64,000 bases of DNA from Heliobacterium chlorum. GTDB taxonomy: Bacteria > Bacillota > Desulfitobacteriia > Heliobacteriales > Heliobacteriaceae. The position numbers and the translations under genes are program-made. The stretch lies in contig NZ_JACVHF010000011.1 of the NCBI RefSeq assembly GCF_014502795.1, positions 61,300 to 125,299 of the forward strand, in the 5' to 3' direction. A model generated the notes under the pieces. The model did no database searches. It worked only from the letters and a program-made list of their open reading frames with translations, and was not told the DNA's origin. Of this stretch, positions 36,965-45,270 are shown in pieces. Numbering within the stretch: the first letter of the stretch is position 1; every line of letters begins with the position of its first letter.

Positions 36965-37486
36965 TTATTTTCTGCCATAAGCATCAGCCGCTTTTCGGGC
37001 GTCCTCCACCGCCGATTCCGGTATCGTTCCATTTTCAGGATTAGCTGACCAAAAAGTATTGGAAACCTCTGCGATCAGGGCCTGTATTTTGTGAAGTTGG
37101 TCCGATTGCTCTGTCGTCAACGAGGACGTTGTGCTCACTTCATTGATGATTCGTGCGATGCGAAAGGAACAATCCTGAAAGGAATAGTTTAAATATCGCC
37201 AGGTAGACTGGTTTGTTCCATCAAGACGGGAGCGACTTTCCAAAAGCGCTCCCGTCGTTTGCAGATCACGACTGATCAGGCTTAAGGAGAAGAGGCTGGG
37301 CGGTTCCGAAAAAATTCTTTGAATATCTTCTCGACCACGATCGAGATAAATTCTCGTCTGTACGGCGTTATCGGACAGTGCCTCTGTTAAACGCTTACTT
37401 TGGTTATGGCTCTCGGACCAGAAATAGACGTTCAGTTCTACCGAAATGACGAGCCCGATAATCAGCCAATGGTTGAGCTTTGGCAT
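36965..37486 (-). CDS. Membrane-anchored hypothetical protein
   Basis: 173 aa, ATG behind ACAGGAGGA. One N-terminal helix (HWLIIGLVISVELNVYFW) acts as an uncleaved anchor. The rest is an extracytoplasmic helical domain with many Ser/Thr and charged residues (SLISRDLQTTGALLESRSRL; LTTEQSDQLHKIQALIAEVS). No known family is visible. The gene ends 12 bp from the end of the zinc-ribbon gene on the other strand. Confidence 0.6.
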   Translation of the reverse strand: MPKLNHWLIIGLVISVELNVYFWSESHNQSKRLTEALSDNAVQTRIYLDRGREDIQRIFSEPPSLFSLSLISRDLQTTGALLESRSRLDGTNQSTWRYLNYSFQDCSFRIARIINEVSTTSSLTTEQSDQLHKIQALIAEVSNTFWSANPENGTIPESAVEDARKAADAYGRK

Positions 37487-37575
37487 TTTTCCTCCTGTTG
37501 ATTCCTTGGATGTTCCGGACGTTCTTGGCTTCGCGATGTACGATGAGACTATTATTTACGAAAAACAGCTGGATC

Positions 37576-37612
37576 AAAAAAAATCCACAGTGGTTGACCC
37601 ACTGTGGATTTT
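37576..37612 (-). terminator. Terminator downstream of terC
   Basis: Perfect 14-bp arms (AAAATCCACAGTGG and its complement, loop of 5), with A8 before the stem that becomes T8 on the minus strand. A second hairpin (AAGGGAGTC/GACTCCCTT, 37644-37679) lies between it and terC. Confidence 0.75.
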
Positions 37613-37687
37613 AATCTTGTTGTGTATATCAATTCACATAGGAAAGGGAGTCAACTGAACAGTATCAGTAGACTCCCTTATCAGGGC

Positions 37688-38371
37688 TTACTTGGACAAG
37701 GCACCAACGGCATCACGATACTTTTTCCCAATCAGGATGACCATGACGGTGAGTACTGCCGGGATGACAAATTCGGGAATCTGTACGGTTGCCTGAAGAC
37801 CATGCAAAATCGAAGCAATATACTTGTCTTCCACAATCATCGTTCCCGATGTCCAAGCGAGAATACCGGAACCGACGAAAACCAGCCAGGGGTATTTACG
37901 CATGACCGTGGCGAGGAGGGTGCTTCCTGCCATAACGATCGGAATGCTGATACCAAGTCCAATGAACAATAAGACCAAATCACCTTTAGCAGCTCCTGCA
38001 ATCGCCAGGACGTTATCGGTGCTCATGAGAAGGGCAGCCCAAATAATTGTACCAATCGCTTTTTTCAGATCGGCAGAAGACTCTTGATTCTCGGCATTCT
38101 CCTCTTCATTGATGAGCAGCTTGACGGCGATCCAAGCCAATAAGACGCCGCCAACAAATTGGAATAAGGGAATTTGGATCAAAATAGCTGCTACCGAGGT
38201 TAACAGCACGAGGAGAACAAAATATCCGCTTGTCCCCCAGAAAATCGCTTTTTTGCGAATAGCCTCAGGTAAGCCCATCGTTGCCATGGCAATGACAACG
38301 GCATTATCTCCGCTAAGGAGAAGGTTGATAAAAACAATGTTCAGCAATGTCAAGACTACTTGCCACGTCAT
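37688..38371 (-). CDS. TerC family integral membrane protein (YjbE-like)
   Basis: 227 aa, ATG behind GAGGTGAGCC. Seven membrane helices. The metal-site motifs SGDNAVVIAMA (TM1) and STDNVLAIAGAAKGD (mid-protein) carry the conserved Asp-Asn pairs of TerC proteins, which export Mn2+ and help load exported metalloenzymes. Many terC genes are controlled by yybP-ykoY riboswitches. None is visible directly upstream of this gene, yet one lies 1.4 kb away in front of the zinc-ribbon gene on the opposite strand. Confidence 0.88.
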   Translation of the reverse strand: MTWQVVLTLLNIVFINLLLSGDNAVVIAMATMGLPEAIRKKAIFWGTSGYFVLLVLLTSVAAILIQIPLFQFVGGVLLAWIAVKLLINEEENAENQESSADLKKAIGTIIWAALLMSTDNVLAIAGAAKGDLVLLFIGLGISIPIVMAGSTLLATVMRKYPWLVFVGSGILAWTSGTMIVEDKYIASILHGLQATVQIPEFVIPAVLTVMVILIGKKYRDAVGALSK

Positions 38372-38529
38372 TGGCTCACCTCATTTATATAAGTTTTGCA
38401 AAGTAGGTTAAAACCCCTCAGCTTGTACTTGTCTATATTAGCGCATGTATTCACATGATGAAACCTTCAAATAGTGGATGATCTGGATATGAAATCTACA
38501 CATTCAGTAATCGACGTATCTGAAATGCT

Positions 38530-38557
38530 AAAAGAAAAAGCCCGCCTAGCGGCGAGC
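38530..38557 (-). terminator. Terminator of the DUF89 gene
   Basis: GCCCGCC (38540-38546) pairs with GGCGAGC (38551-38557, one mismatch). The minus strand then runs into TTTTTCTTTTA. Confidence 0.65.
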
Positions 38558-38566
38558 ACTTTCTTT

Positions 38567-39466
38567 TTAGTCCCTAATTCTGTTCTTCCTGTACAAATAG
38601 TTCCCCTTCGTGATGAAGATGTCCTGTAGATCCGCTTTCAAATGGCGGCTCATGAAGTCACACTTTACCATAAAGATAAAATAGGCTTTCCTTTCATCTT
38701 CGGCAGCCGTCTCTATGTTCCCCATGCCCTTGAGGATGATCACATCGCTATCCCTGTAGCGTTGGTTAAATTCAGGGGTGCACTGAGACAACACCGTACC
38801 TGGAATCGTAGAACCGCTGGAGATGATTTTCGCATACTGGCCAATCCCGACTTCGTAGGCTTCCTTTTCCGTCACATCATTTAAGATGGGTGCGCTGCGC
38901 ACAGCGAAAGTGATCTCCACTTGTGGGTAATACCGTCGAATCGTTTCCAACACCAGCTTGTCCAGGACGATTTCTCCGCAGTTGTCTCCGATATAGAGCA
39001 ACGTCTTTGCCGCAGCCAGTTCCCCTTTTAACCGTTCTAAGTCGGGGTATTCCCGGTTGGTGTTTGCCTTTTCCAAGATGACTTTTCTCGCCATCTGCTT
39101 ATTCACATCACCTAAAATGCCAAAATCAATAATATTTGCGGCGGCGCTCAGGCAAACTGCCTTTTTGACGGGGTCGTCGCTATCCTCAATTAATCGGCGA
39201 AAGTCCTCTTCTAAATGCAGCATTTCCCGATTAAAGAGCTCTTTCTCAGCCGCGTACAAGTCGTCAGTGCCTGTGGCTGCTTTGATCTTTTCATAAAATC
39301 CTGCCGTCAAGATGGGCGAGCAGGTATTTTTATGGATCTGACCGTGGAACCCGTTCATCGCGTCGCCGAGAATCCGGTATTGTTCCTGTTCATCGGTGAT
39401 GAATCTTTGCACCGCATTCGTAAGCTGCTGTACCGTACAGGGGACACAATCAAAATAGAGTCTCAT
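38567..39466 (-). CDS. DUF89/ARMT1-like damage-control phosphatase
   Basis: 299 aa, ATG behind GGGAGAATCTC. It matches the prokaryotic DUF89 family from end to end: N-terminal cysteine motif DCVPCTVQQ, the CSPILTAGFYE segment, the metal-site strand LLYIGDNCGEIVLDKLVLE with conserved Asp-Asn, and FAVRSAPILNDVT. DUF89 enzymes are metal-dependent phosphatases that hydrolyse damaged or reactive phosphometabolites. The N-terminal Cys pair places this one in the subfamily with an extra metal site. It is a single gene, cytosolic. Confidence 0.85.
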   Translation of the reverse strand: MRLYFDCVPCTVQQLTNAVQRFITDEQEQYRILGDAMNGFHGQIHKNTCSPILTAGFYEKIKAATGTDDLYAAEKELFNREMLHLEEDFRRLIEDSDDPVKKAVCLSAAANIIDFGILGDVNKQMARKVILEKANTNREYPDLERLKGELAAAKTLLYIGDNCGEIVLDKLVLETIRRYYPQVEITFAVRSAPILNDVTEKEAYEVGIGQYAKIISSGSTIPGTVLSQCTPEFNQRYRDSDVIILKGMGNIETAAEDERKAYFIFMVKCDFMSRHLKADLQDIFITKGNYLYRKNRIRD

Positions 39467-39513
39467 GAGATTCTCCCTTCGAAAAGTTATTGTAGCACAT
39501 AGTAGATAAAAAC

Positions 39514-39560
39514 AAAAAAGTCGAGCTCTGCATCTTTTCGGAGCAGTAGCCGACTTTTTC
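39514..39560 (-). terminator. Terminator of the SDH-protease operon
   Basis: AAAAAAGTCG pairs with CGACTTTTT, enclosing a GCTC/GAGC inner stem. A long T-run on the minus strand follows. Confidence 0.75.
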
Positions 39561-39564
39561 CTGC

Positions 39565-39714
39565 TTATTTATCGTTTCGTCCATTCGTCTTAAACTGTCC
39601 ACTGATCTCGTTGTGTTCTCGAACCACCACGTATTCGGCTCCATCCCGGTCTATCTGATACTCCGCCGTCGTAGAGCCTGACCCAGAACCGATGCGCACA
39701 TATTTTTTGGTCAC
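39565..39714 (-). CDS. 49-residue protein coupled to the SDH protease
   Basis: GTG 39714 lies three bases beyond the stop of the upstream protease gene, and its ribosome site (GAGGAGGAG) is inside the last codons of that gene, so translation is coupled. The product reads MTKKYVRIGSGSGSTTAEY then QIDRDGAEYVVVREHNE, ending GRNDK. It is likely a small beta-rich protein (strands YQIDRDGAEYVVVREH) with a Gly/Ser N-terminus. No family is recognised. Placement suggests a regulator, substrate or adaptor of the protease. Confidence 0.55.
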   Translation of the reverse strand: MTKKYVRIGSGSGSTTAEYQIDRDGAEYVVVREHNEISGQFKTNGRNDK

Positions 39715-39717
39715 CTT

Positions 39718-40692
39718 TTACTCCTCCTCGATTTCTTCCCACCCCTGATTGGAGATACAGATATTATTTTGATTTTCATTCAGCTTCTGAATGACCCCTT
39801 CAAAGAAATAACCGTCCGTTCGTTTGACAGTTTCAATAATTCCAGAGCAGACGGAAAATTCGCCAGACATGTTTGCAGCCCGCTCGGGGATAAAGGGAAC
39901 ATCGAGGAGCAAGTCATGGCTGTACTTGGTGAATAGGGACCACATCACTTTTTCGAGTTCAGGGCTGCAATAAGAAACGGGGAGTTTTAGTGATAAGGCG
40001 GCCTCCCGCCGGGAGATCATATAGCTGTGAGAAAACATTTTCTCGGTTAAATTGCTGATGATCTCATCGATTACGTCTTCCTGTCCGGCATCCATATGGC
40101 AAAGGAGCAGCTTTTTGGCGATCGATCGAATCAGCGAATAGGTTCGCTGCACGCTGCCGATGGCCAGCGGATGAACGTTCTCCACTAAAGTACAAAAAAT
40201 GTCATCCATAGACTCGTCAGGGATTCCTGCCGCTTCGCGAGCTAATGTAAAAAAGGAGTAAACATCCTCCACGTTGATCGGTAGTTTAGCGGCAGGATTT
40301 TCCTTATCCGGTGGATTGAACATGCTCACGACATTCGGGTCGACAGGGCTCAGTTCTCCCATTTTCGTCATGACGAGTTCTGTGGCACCTAAACAGATCA
40401 GCGTACCGGCGCTATAGGCTTTATAAGGAACAAGGACCGAGAAATGTTCCGTATACTCCCGGATCAGTTCTACCAGCCGGAGAGGGGTATGCACGTCCCC
40501 CCCTTTGGTAAATAAAAATAAATCGATTTTTTCGAGGTTATCCATCTCTTCCAGGTGCTTATAAATCACAGGAATAATATCCGGAGCGACCCGGGTGCTG
40601 ACGTTTTGACGGTCACCGCCGATATAACAGATGACGCTCGATTTGCGCATCTCTGAAATGGTCTGAATGAGTTCTCTGCGATTCTGTGGCAT
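39718..40692 (-). CDS. SDH-type Clp-fold serine protease
   Basis: 324 aa; ATG 40692 follows GGGGGTTAAGG. The protein has the ClpP/crotonase fold of the SDH_sah family: GGDRQNV strand, LFLFTKGGDVHTPLRLVELI oxyanion-hole region, nucleophile Ser in YKAYSAGTLICLGATELVM, and GELSPVDPNV, where the basic/dyad residues usually lie. The C-terminal helical part (about 190-324) is longer than in ClpP. There is no signal peptide, so it is cytosolic or membrane-associated by partner. Substrates are unknown. It is cotranscribed with a 49-residue ORF. Confidence 0.8.
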   Translation of the reverse strand: MPQNRRELIQTISEMRKSSVICYIGGDRQNVSTRVAPDIIPVIYKHLEEMDNLEKIDLFLFTKGGDVHTPLRLVELIREYTEHFSVLVPYKAYSAGTLICLGATELVMTKMGELSPVDPNVVSMFNPPDKENPAAKLPINVEDVYSFFTLAREAAGIPDESMDDIFCTLVENVHPLAIGSVQRTYSLIRSIAKKLLLCHMDAGQEDVIDEIISNLTEKMFSHSYMISRREAALSLKLPVSYCSPELEKVMWSLFTKYSHDLLLDVPFIPERAANMSGEFSVCSGIIETVKRTDGYFFEGVIQKLNENQNNICISNQGWEEIEEE

Positions 40693-40884
40693 CCTTAACC
40701 CCCGGTCTCAGATTTTTCCTTACAACTATTTTTCACATCCACTGTTCAATTATTCCCCGCCTTTTCGCATAGTGCCCTTAGGGCAAAGCCAAACTAATTA
40801 CGGTCGAAAGCTTATTCGTTCATATATTCTGCCTTTGTAGAGGACATTCGACCAACGACGATGATATTTTTAGGAGGGTCTTTC

Positions 40885-41580
40885 ATGATCACTAACCAGC
40901 AGATGGCAAGTACAAATGCGAGCTTCATCCCTGTCTCGTCGAGCATTTCCAATATGGGTACGACCGTCAATTACAGCCTGATTCCGACCTCTACGATCAA
41001 TGCCATGCAAAGCAGCATCCCCGTATCGGGCAACTGGATTCAATCGTCCGGAAATCTAGGGACTTTCGCCACGATGACCACCCCGATGGTGACGGGTATC
41101 CAATCTTCCTGGAATCCCATGATTTCGGCGAGCCAGTTTTCCCAGCCATCCATTAACTTCTCGACGAGCCCTGTCATCTCTACGACTCCCGTAATCTCTG
41201 CCGGTCAATTCAATCAACTGGGTAGCGGCTGGACCGGTATGACCAACTTTGCCCCCGTGGCGATCTCCGGTAATGTCATCGCCCAACCGAGTGTCGATAT
41301 TTCGGAGACTTCCAGCGATGTCGTAGTTACCGCCTACGTTTCCAACGTTCCCCTCAACAACCTGAGCCTCAACGTGACCGACAACTCGCTCACCATCTCC
41401 GGTACCGCTTGGACGGGTACGAACAACCTCGTCATCAACCGGACTGTGGCGCTTCCTACCAGCATTCGTGCTGAAGCCGTTGATGCGAACCTGCAAAGCA
41501 GCGGCGTCCTGGAGATTCGTCTTCCCAAAAGCGATAAAATCAGCCGCAAACGCACCACTATCAACCAGGAATCTAAATAG
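40885..41580 (+). CDS. Hsp20/alpha-crystallin domain protein with Ser/Thr/Gln-rich N-terminus
   Basis: 231 aa from ATG 40885, set by TAGGAGGGTC; the longer ORF to 40861 lacks a ribosome site. Residues 1-140 are low-complexity (Ser, Thr, Asn, Gln, Ile, Pro) with repeated SxSxxN/TTPxxxG-like turns and no charged residues. The alpha-crystallin domain follows (about 143-222): VDISETSSDVVVTAYVSNVP, DNSLTISG and the terminal GVLEIRLPK. The tail is basic (KISRKRTTINQESK). Hsp20 proteins with such N-termini occur in spore coats (CotM/CotP type). A chaperone or coat-matrix role is likely. A 20-bp-arm terminator follows. Confidence 0.8.
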   Translation: MITNQQMASTNASFIPVSSSISNMGTTVNYSLIPTSTINAMQSSIPVSGNWIQSSGNLGTFATMTTPMVTGIQSSWNPMISASQFSQPSINFSTSPVISTTPVISAGQFNQLGSGWTGMTNFAPVAISGNVIAQPSVDISETSSDVVVTAYVSNVPLNNLSLNVTDNSLTISGTAWTGTNNLVINRTVALPTSIRAEAVDANLQSSGVLEIRLPKSDKISRKRTTINQESK

Positions 41581-41592
41581 AAAACCACCAGA

Positions 41593-41640
41593 AAAATCCT
41601 CGGTGATGTTCAACTGAACATCACCGAGGATTTTCTTTTA
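41593..41640 (+). terminator. Very strong terminator after hsp20
   Basis: Perfect 20-bp arms (41593-41612 with 41615-41634) separated by only 2 bases, followed by CTTTTA. It is one of the longest perfect stems in the window. Confidence 0.85.
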
Positions 41641-41725
41641 CGCAGATTCTGTGAGTGCGAGCTTCAAATACTTTCTTTTACTAGGAACGCCTATATCAGT
41701 TAGCTAATTCTCATGTACAACAGTT

Positions 41726-42043
41726 TTGCTCAACATTCTACGAATGTGTGAAATCGCTATCGATTTAGCTGCTCATGTCATCGCCATAAAAGGCTGGGGA
41801 ATTCCACAAACCAGTCGAGATATGTTTGAAATTCTTCACCGTCAAGGAGTCATTCATTCTCGTCTTGAAAAGGCGCTGAAATCTTTGGTTGGTTTTCGTA
41901 ATATCGCCGTCCATGCGTACCCGCGATTGAATATGGCCATATTGCAAAACATCATCGAGACTAATCTCGAAGATATTCGGCAGTTTGCTAGAACCATCGT
42001 CCAATACCTCGATGATTTTTATGGAGAAAAGCGTGAGACCTAA
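41726..42043 (+). pseudogene. HepT-like (DUF86) fragment, 5'-truncated
   Basis: 105 codons matching the C-terminal two thirds of HepT ribonuclease toxins: AIDLAAHVIAIKGWGIPQTS, FRNIAVHAY (the Rx4HxY active-site motif, intact) and a C-terminal helix. The usual first 40-50 residues are missing and there is an in-frame stop at 41705. No ribosome site precedes TTG 41726 or ATG 41744, and the antitoxin MntA (a minimal nucleotidyltransferase) is absent. This is most simply a decayed toxin-antitoxin remnant. A short expressed HepT-domain protein cannot be excluded. Confidence 0.6.
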
Positions 42044-42063
42044 TCCTGGGCTCACGCTTTTCT
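42025..42063. terminator. Bidirectional terminator
   Basis: AGAAAAGCGTGAG (42025-42037) pairs with CTCACGCTTTTCT (42051-42063) between the convergent HepT fragment and the TVP38 gene. Confidence 0.8.
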
Positions 42064-42747
42064 TTATGTCAAAAATGAGTTGTCTTTTTTATTAAAATAA
42101 AATTTCAACCCCAACGTCACCAGTCCCAGTACCAACAACACGATGACAATCCTACCGGCATTGCCTGCCGGATCCCAGATATCATTTCCGAGCACCACTT
42201 CAAAGAAGATGCTCGGGATCTTTCCAAAAAAAGTTCCCCAGAAAAAAGCCGAAAAACTGATTGAGCTGAGGGCAGCAGCAAAATTAACCGCTCCAGAAGG
42301 AACCATCGGAGCCACCCGGATCAGGAACATGCTCATAAAACCGTGCTGAGCCGTCCAGGCATCTAAGCGGCTAAGCTTCTCCCGTTTTTGCATCCATTGA
42401 GCGGCATAAGATCGTCCGTAATACCGGAACAGGATAAAAGCCACCAGAGCCCCTACGACCTCGCCACCCCAAGAGATGAAAAAAGCGGGGCCAATTCCAA
42501 AAACACCTGCTAAAAGAGCCGACATAAAGATGCTAGGCAAAAATCCAAGAAAATTCTGCAGGACCACGATCAAAAAAGAAATAAGCCAAGCTTCCCAGCC
42601 CAAGGTTCGAAAATCCTCTACCAGAGCTGATCCATTTTGGGCGAAGAGGTGGCTTACAATGCGATATCCCGACTCAGATGTTCCAAAGTACATCATGATG
42701 AAAAAAAGACTGATTAGGATACCAACTATGGTTAATTTCTTCTTCAC
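42064..42747 (-). CDS. TVP38/TMEM64 family membrane protein
   Basis: 227 aa, GTG start behind CGGAG. Five or six membrane helices with the SNARE-associated (DedA-like) core: FLGFLPSIFMSALLAGVFG, SWGGEVVGALVAFILFRYYG and the loop MFLIRVAPMVPSGAVNFAAAL. The last carries the conserved R-x-x-P-x-x-P/S. TVP38/DedA proteins are now viewed as lipid scramblases or undecaprenyl-phosphate transporters; the substrate here is not known. It is a single gene. Confidence 0.82.
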   Translation of the reverse strand: MKKKLTIVGILISLFFIMMYFGTSESGYRIVSHLFAQNGSALVEDFRTLGWEAWLISFLIVVLQNFLGFLPSIFMSALLAGVFGIGPAFFISWGGEVVGALVAFILFRYYGRSYAAQWMQKREKLSRLDAWTAQHGFMSMFLIRVAPMVPSGAVNFAAALSSISFSAFFWGTFFGKIPSIFFEVVLGNDIWDPAGNAGRIVIVLLVLGLVTLGLKFYFNKKDNSFLT

Positions 42748-42871
42748 GACGTTACTCCGATCTTCTATTGTTTATCTAGAATTCTTAATTTCATTATATA
42801 GGATGCTTATGAATTATCTACGAAAATCTTCGAGTTCAAAAAAAATCCCGCCCTTAGACGAGATTTTACCG

Positions 42872-44164
42872 CTACATCGGATTTGGCGTCGGCGTTTGAA
42901 TCTGTAACCCGGGACGGCGAATCATAATGTTCGCACTTGCGCTGACTCTAGCCGTCGAAAAGCGGGGTTCCCAATCCAAGTTATCGTATTCCTGCATTGT
43001 GGGAATACTCGTCCGAACGAATCTTGCCAGATAAAAGGGATCTACCTTTTTTCTTTGCGCTTTTCCGACTACATTTACTATTTCTTGCGAGATCTTTTGC
43101 TCCATCTCTTCTTCGAGGAGGTGAATGTTCTCCGTCGTTACATAAGGCTCGTATGATTCAATCTCTCTTATATTCCCTTCCAAGTTGACTTCGATAAAAA
43201 TATCAGGCTGATCGCCGTTCCATTCGATGGAAACATGCGGCGGTCGTGAGCGATTTAACTCTACCGTAAAGGTTTTTGTCGGATCACTGGGGTCAGTAAA
43301 CGTCCAAAATCCTCTTCGATAGCGGTCTCGGAGCAAATCAAAGATACGTGCATCCCACCCAGACCACTTTTCTACCATCTTTCCGCTGTGCAAAATGGCT
43401 ATTCCTAAAAACTCGAGTGGATTTCCACCGGAACGGGGTACATCTTCCGTCGTTTTCGCCGGGGGTTCTTTCGTTAAGGGAGATATCTTATCATGATACT
43501 TGTCTGTTGGAACGGGAACCACTTTTTCGCCTTCTTTTTCCGACTTAACCAACTGGTTGATCCCCACGATGGGCAATGTTGCCGATACATTCTTCGATTC
43601 CGTTTCGATCAAAAACTCATGCAGCGTCGGTATTCGGCTAAATCCTTGATCGACTACCGTTCGCTCGATTCCTTCCACCCAGCGAGAGATGCTCTTTTCC
43701 AGTAGTGGTACGTTGTCGAGAAAGATATCTCTTGCCTGTCCCTCTTTAGCCACCCATAAATAAACGGTTCGTCGAAATTGCGGTGTTCGAACCAGTACAT
43801 CCAAATGCGGTCCTAATCCTTCTTTGGCCAGTTTTTCACCAAAGACAACCAGTCGTAGATGACGAAAATCTAACCTCCGTTCCACATTGGCGCTGGCAAT
43901 ACCAATCGCTTCGGCGATGGATCGAGCCGTTACCGTTACTGGTTTGGTCACTTCCGGGATACCATCCTGAGCACCTTGACCTCCCTTTTGTGAGATATTT
44001 CCCGGTACAGCGATTCGAAAAATGACGTCCAAATTCCCATCATTACTGCGATCGACGCCCATCGTCATGACAAAGGCCCGAGTCTCCACTTCACGATTAT
44101 CCCAACATCCCGTCAAACATATCATGGCGCAAAGTATAATTACGACAGCACTGAACTTAATCAT
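42872..44164 (-). CDS. gerKC: Spore germination lipoprotein GerKC (Ger(x)C family)
   Basis: 430 aa from ATG 44164, which overlaps the gerKB stop (ATGA) and has GAGGCGG before it. A signal peptide with perfect lipobox ICLTGC is followed by WDNREVETRAFVMTMGVD, the standard Ger(x)C start. Domain 1 contains RRLDFRHLRLVVFGEKLAKEG. The C-terminal domain has FTVELNRSRPPHVSIEWNG and the long helix LEEEMEQKISQEIVNVVGKA. It is the surface lipoprotein of the GerA-type germinant receptor complex in the spore inner membrane. The Pro/Thr-rich tail is short. Confidence 0.92.
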   Translation of the reverse strand: MIKFSAVVIILCAMICLTGCWDNREVETRAFVMTMGVDRSNDGNLDVIFRIAVPGNISQKGGQGAQDGIPEVTKPVTVTARSIAEAIGIASANVERRLDFRHLRLVVFGEKLAKEGLGPHLDVLVRTPQFRRTVYLWVAKEGQARDIFLDNVPLLEKSISRWVEGIERTVVDQGFSRIPTLHEFLIETESKNVSATLPIVGINQLVKSEKEGEKVVPVPTDKYHDKISPLTKEPPAKTTEDVPRSGGNPLEFLGIAILHSGKMVEKWSGWDARIFDLLRDRYRRGFWTFTDPSDPTKTFTVELNRSRPPHVSIEWNGDQPDIFIEVNLEGNIREIESYEPYVTTENIHLLEEEMEQKISQEIVNVVGKAQRKKVDPFYLARFVRTSIPTMQEYDNLDWEPRFSTARVSASANIMIRRPGLQIQTPTPNPM

Positions 44165-45264
44165 GGATTCCGCCTCAAGAGGGCTGTGATTTTCATCCAT
44201 ATCCACAATAGCAAGGGTAGAACGAAAAAAGGAACAGCCACTGAATTGGAGATCACCTCATAATGACGGACAGCTTCCAGCGCTGAGCGTGGAATAAAGG
44301 CGACTGAAATGAGGAGAACCGCTAAGGGGAACACATAGGGCCGGTAATCGGAAGCACGAGAAGTTTGAGCAAAAATTAAGGCGCAGAAATACAAGCCTGC
44401 TGCGAGTCCGATCGCGGTCATCGTAGCCCAAACAAAGATGAACAGAGGATCTAACCGCTGCCACAATCCGCCGTAAGAAATTACCCTGAGAAGTGAATAA
44501 AGAGGAAACCCAATCCGGTCACTCGTCGGCGGTGGAAAAACCATAATGAAACTCACTTCAGAGATCACGTAGAGAAACGTGGTAAACAACAGCACACCGT
44601 ATCCGACTTGCCGAAAAGAACGGTGTTGTCGAAAAAGCGGCGCAATATATCCCAGCATGAAAATTTCTTTGTAGGTCCCAATTTGTAGAACTCCCGTCTC
44701 CATCGTAGCTAAAATCCCGTTTCCCCAAATAGGCGCTAAGTTATAGGTATTTCCAAAGGGTATTACTAAGGCTAAGGCACTCAAGTAAACAACGATAATC
44801 CAAGGGAATACATTCCAAGAGATTCGTGTAATCGTTTCTATTCCATAGTAAGCGAGGGCACACATGACTAAAATTAAGGCAATGATGATGGCCGCTATCG
44901 GTGTGTTCGGTAAAATCGTAGTGATAATAAATTCACCGAATACCCGAACTTGATACCCCACAAAACTTATCAGCAAAATAAAAGAAAGAAGTCCAATCCC
45001 GGTTCCTATTCCCTTCCCCCAAAAATGTCTAACTACACCAAGGAACGATTTCCCCGGATGCGCGGATAGTAAACGATCTAGAACGTAGAAAAAGGGTATC
45101 GTATAAAAGAGGGTAACGATCGGTACTTGCCAAGCAGCTGTTGATGCTGCAGCCGTTACCGATCTCGGATAGACCATCATGATATCTAAAAATATGAACA
45201 TCACCATACTGCCGAAGGTCTCAATCACACCAACATGACCATCCTGCTTGAACAACTTCGTCAA
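44161..45264 (-). CDS. gerKB: Spore germination permease GerKB (GerAB family)
   Basis: 367 aa, TTG start at 45264, 6 bp after gerKA. Ten membrane helices of the APC-type GerAB fold, starting GHVGVIETFGSMVMFIFLD, with conserved PFGNTYNLAPIWGNG and the loop IGTYKEIFMLGYIAPLFR. GerAB subunits bind the germinant (amino acid or sugar) in the receptor. Which germinant is used cannot be read from sequence. It is translationally coupled to gerKC. Confidence 0.9.
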   Translation of the reverse strand: MTKLFKQDGHVGVIETFGSMVMFIFLDIMMVYPRSVTAAASTAAWQVPIVTLFYTIPFFYVLDRLLSAHPGKSFLGVVRHFWGKGIGTGIGLLSFILLISFVGYQVRVFGEFIITTILPNTPIAAIIIALILVMCALAYYGIETITRISWNVFPWIIVVYLSALALVIPFGNTYNLAPIWGNGILATMETGVLQIGTYKEIFMLGYIAPLFRQHRSFRQVGYGVLLFTTFLYVISEVSFIMVFPPPTSDRIGFPLYSLLRVISYGGLWQRLDPLFIFVWATMTAIGLAAGLYFCALIFAQTSRASDYRPYVFPLAVLLISVAFIPRSALEAVRHYEVISNSVAVPFFVLPLLLWIWMKITALLRRNP

Positions 45265-45270
45265 GGTTGA

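Noticed and set aside
38372..38566. Possible Mn2+ riboswitch upstream of terC
   Set aside because: Neither the GGGGAGTAG nor the GAGCAAGACC element occurs on the minus strand there; only the 36.2-kb site carries the aptamer.
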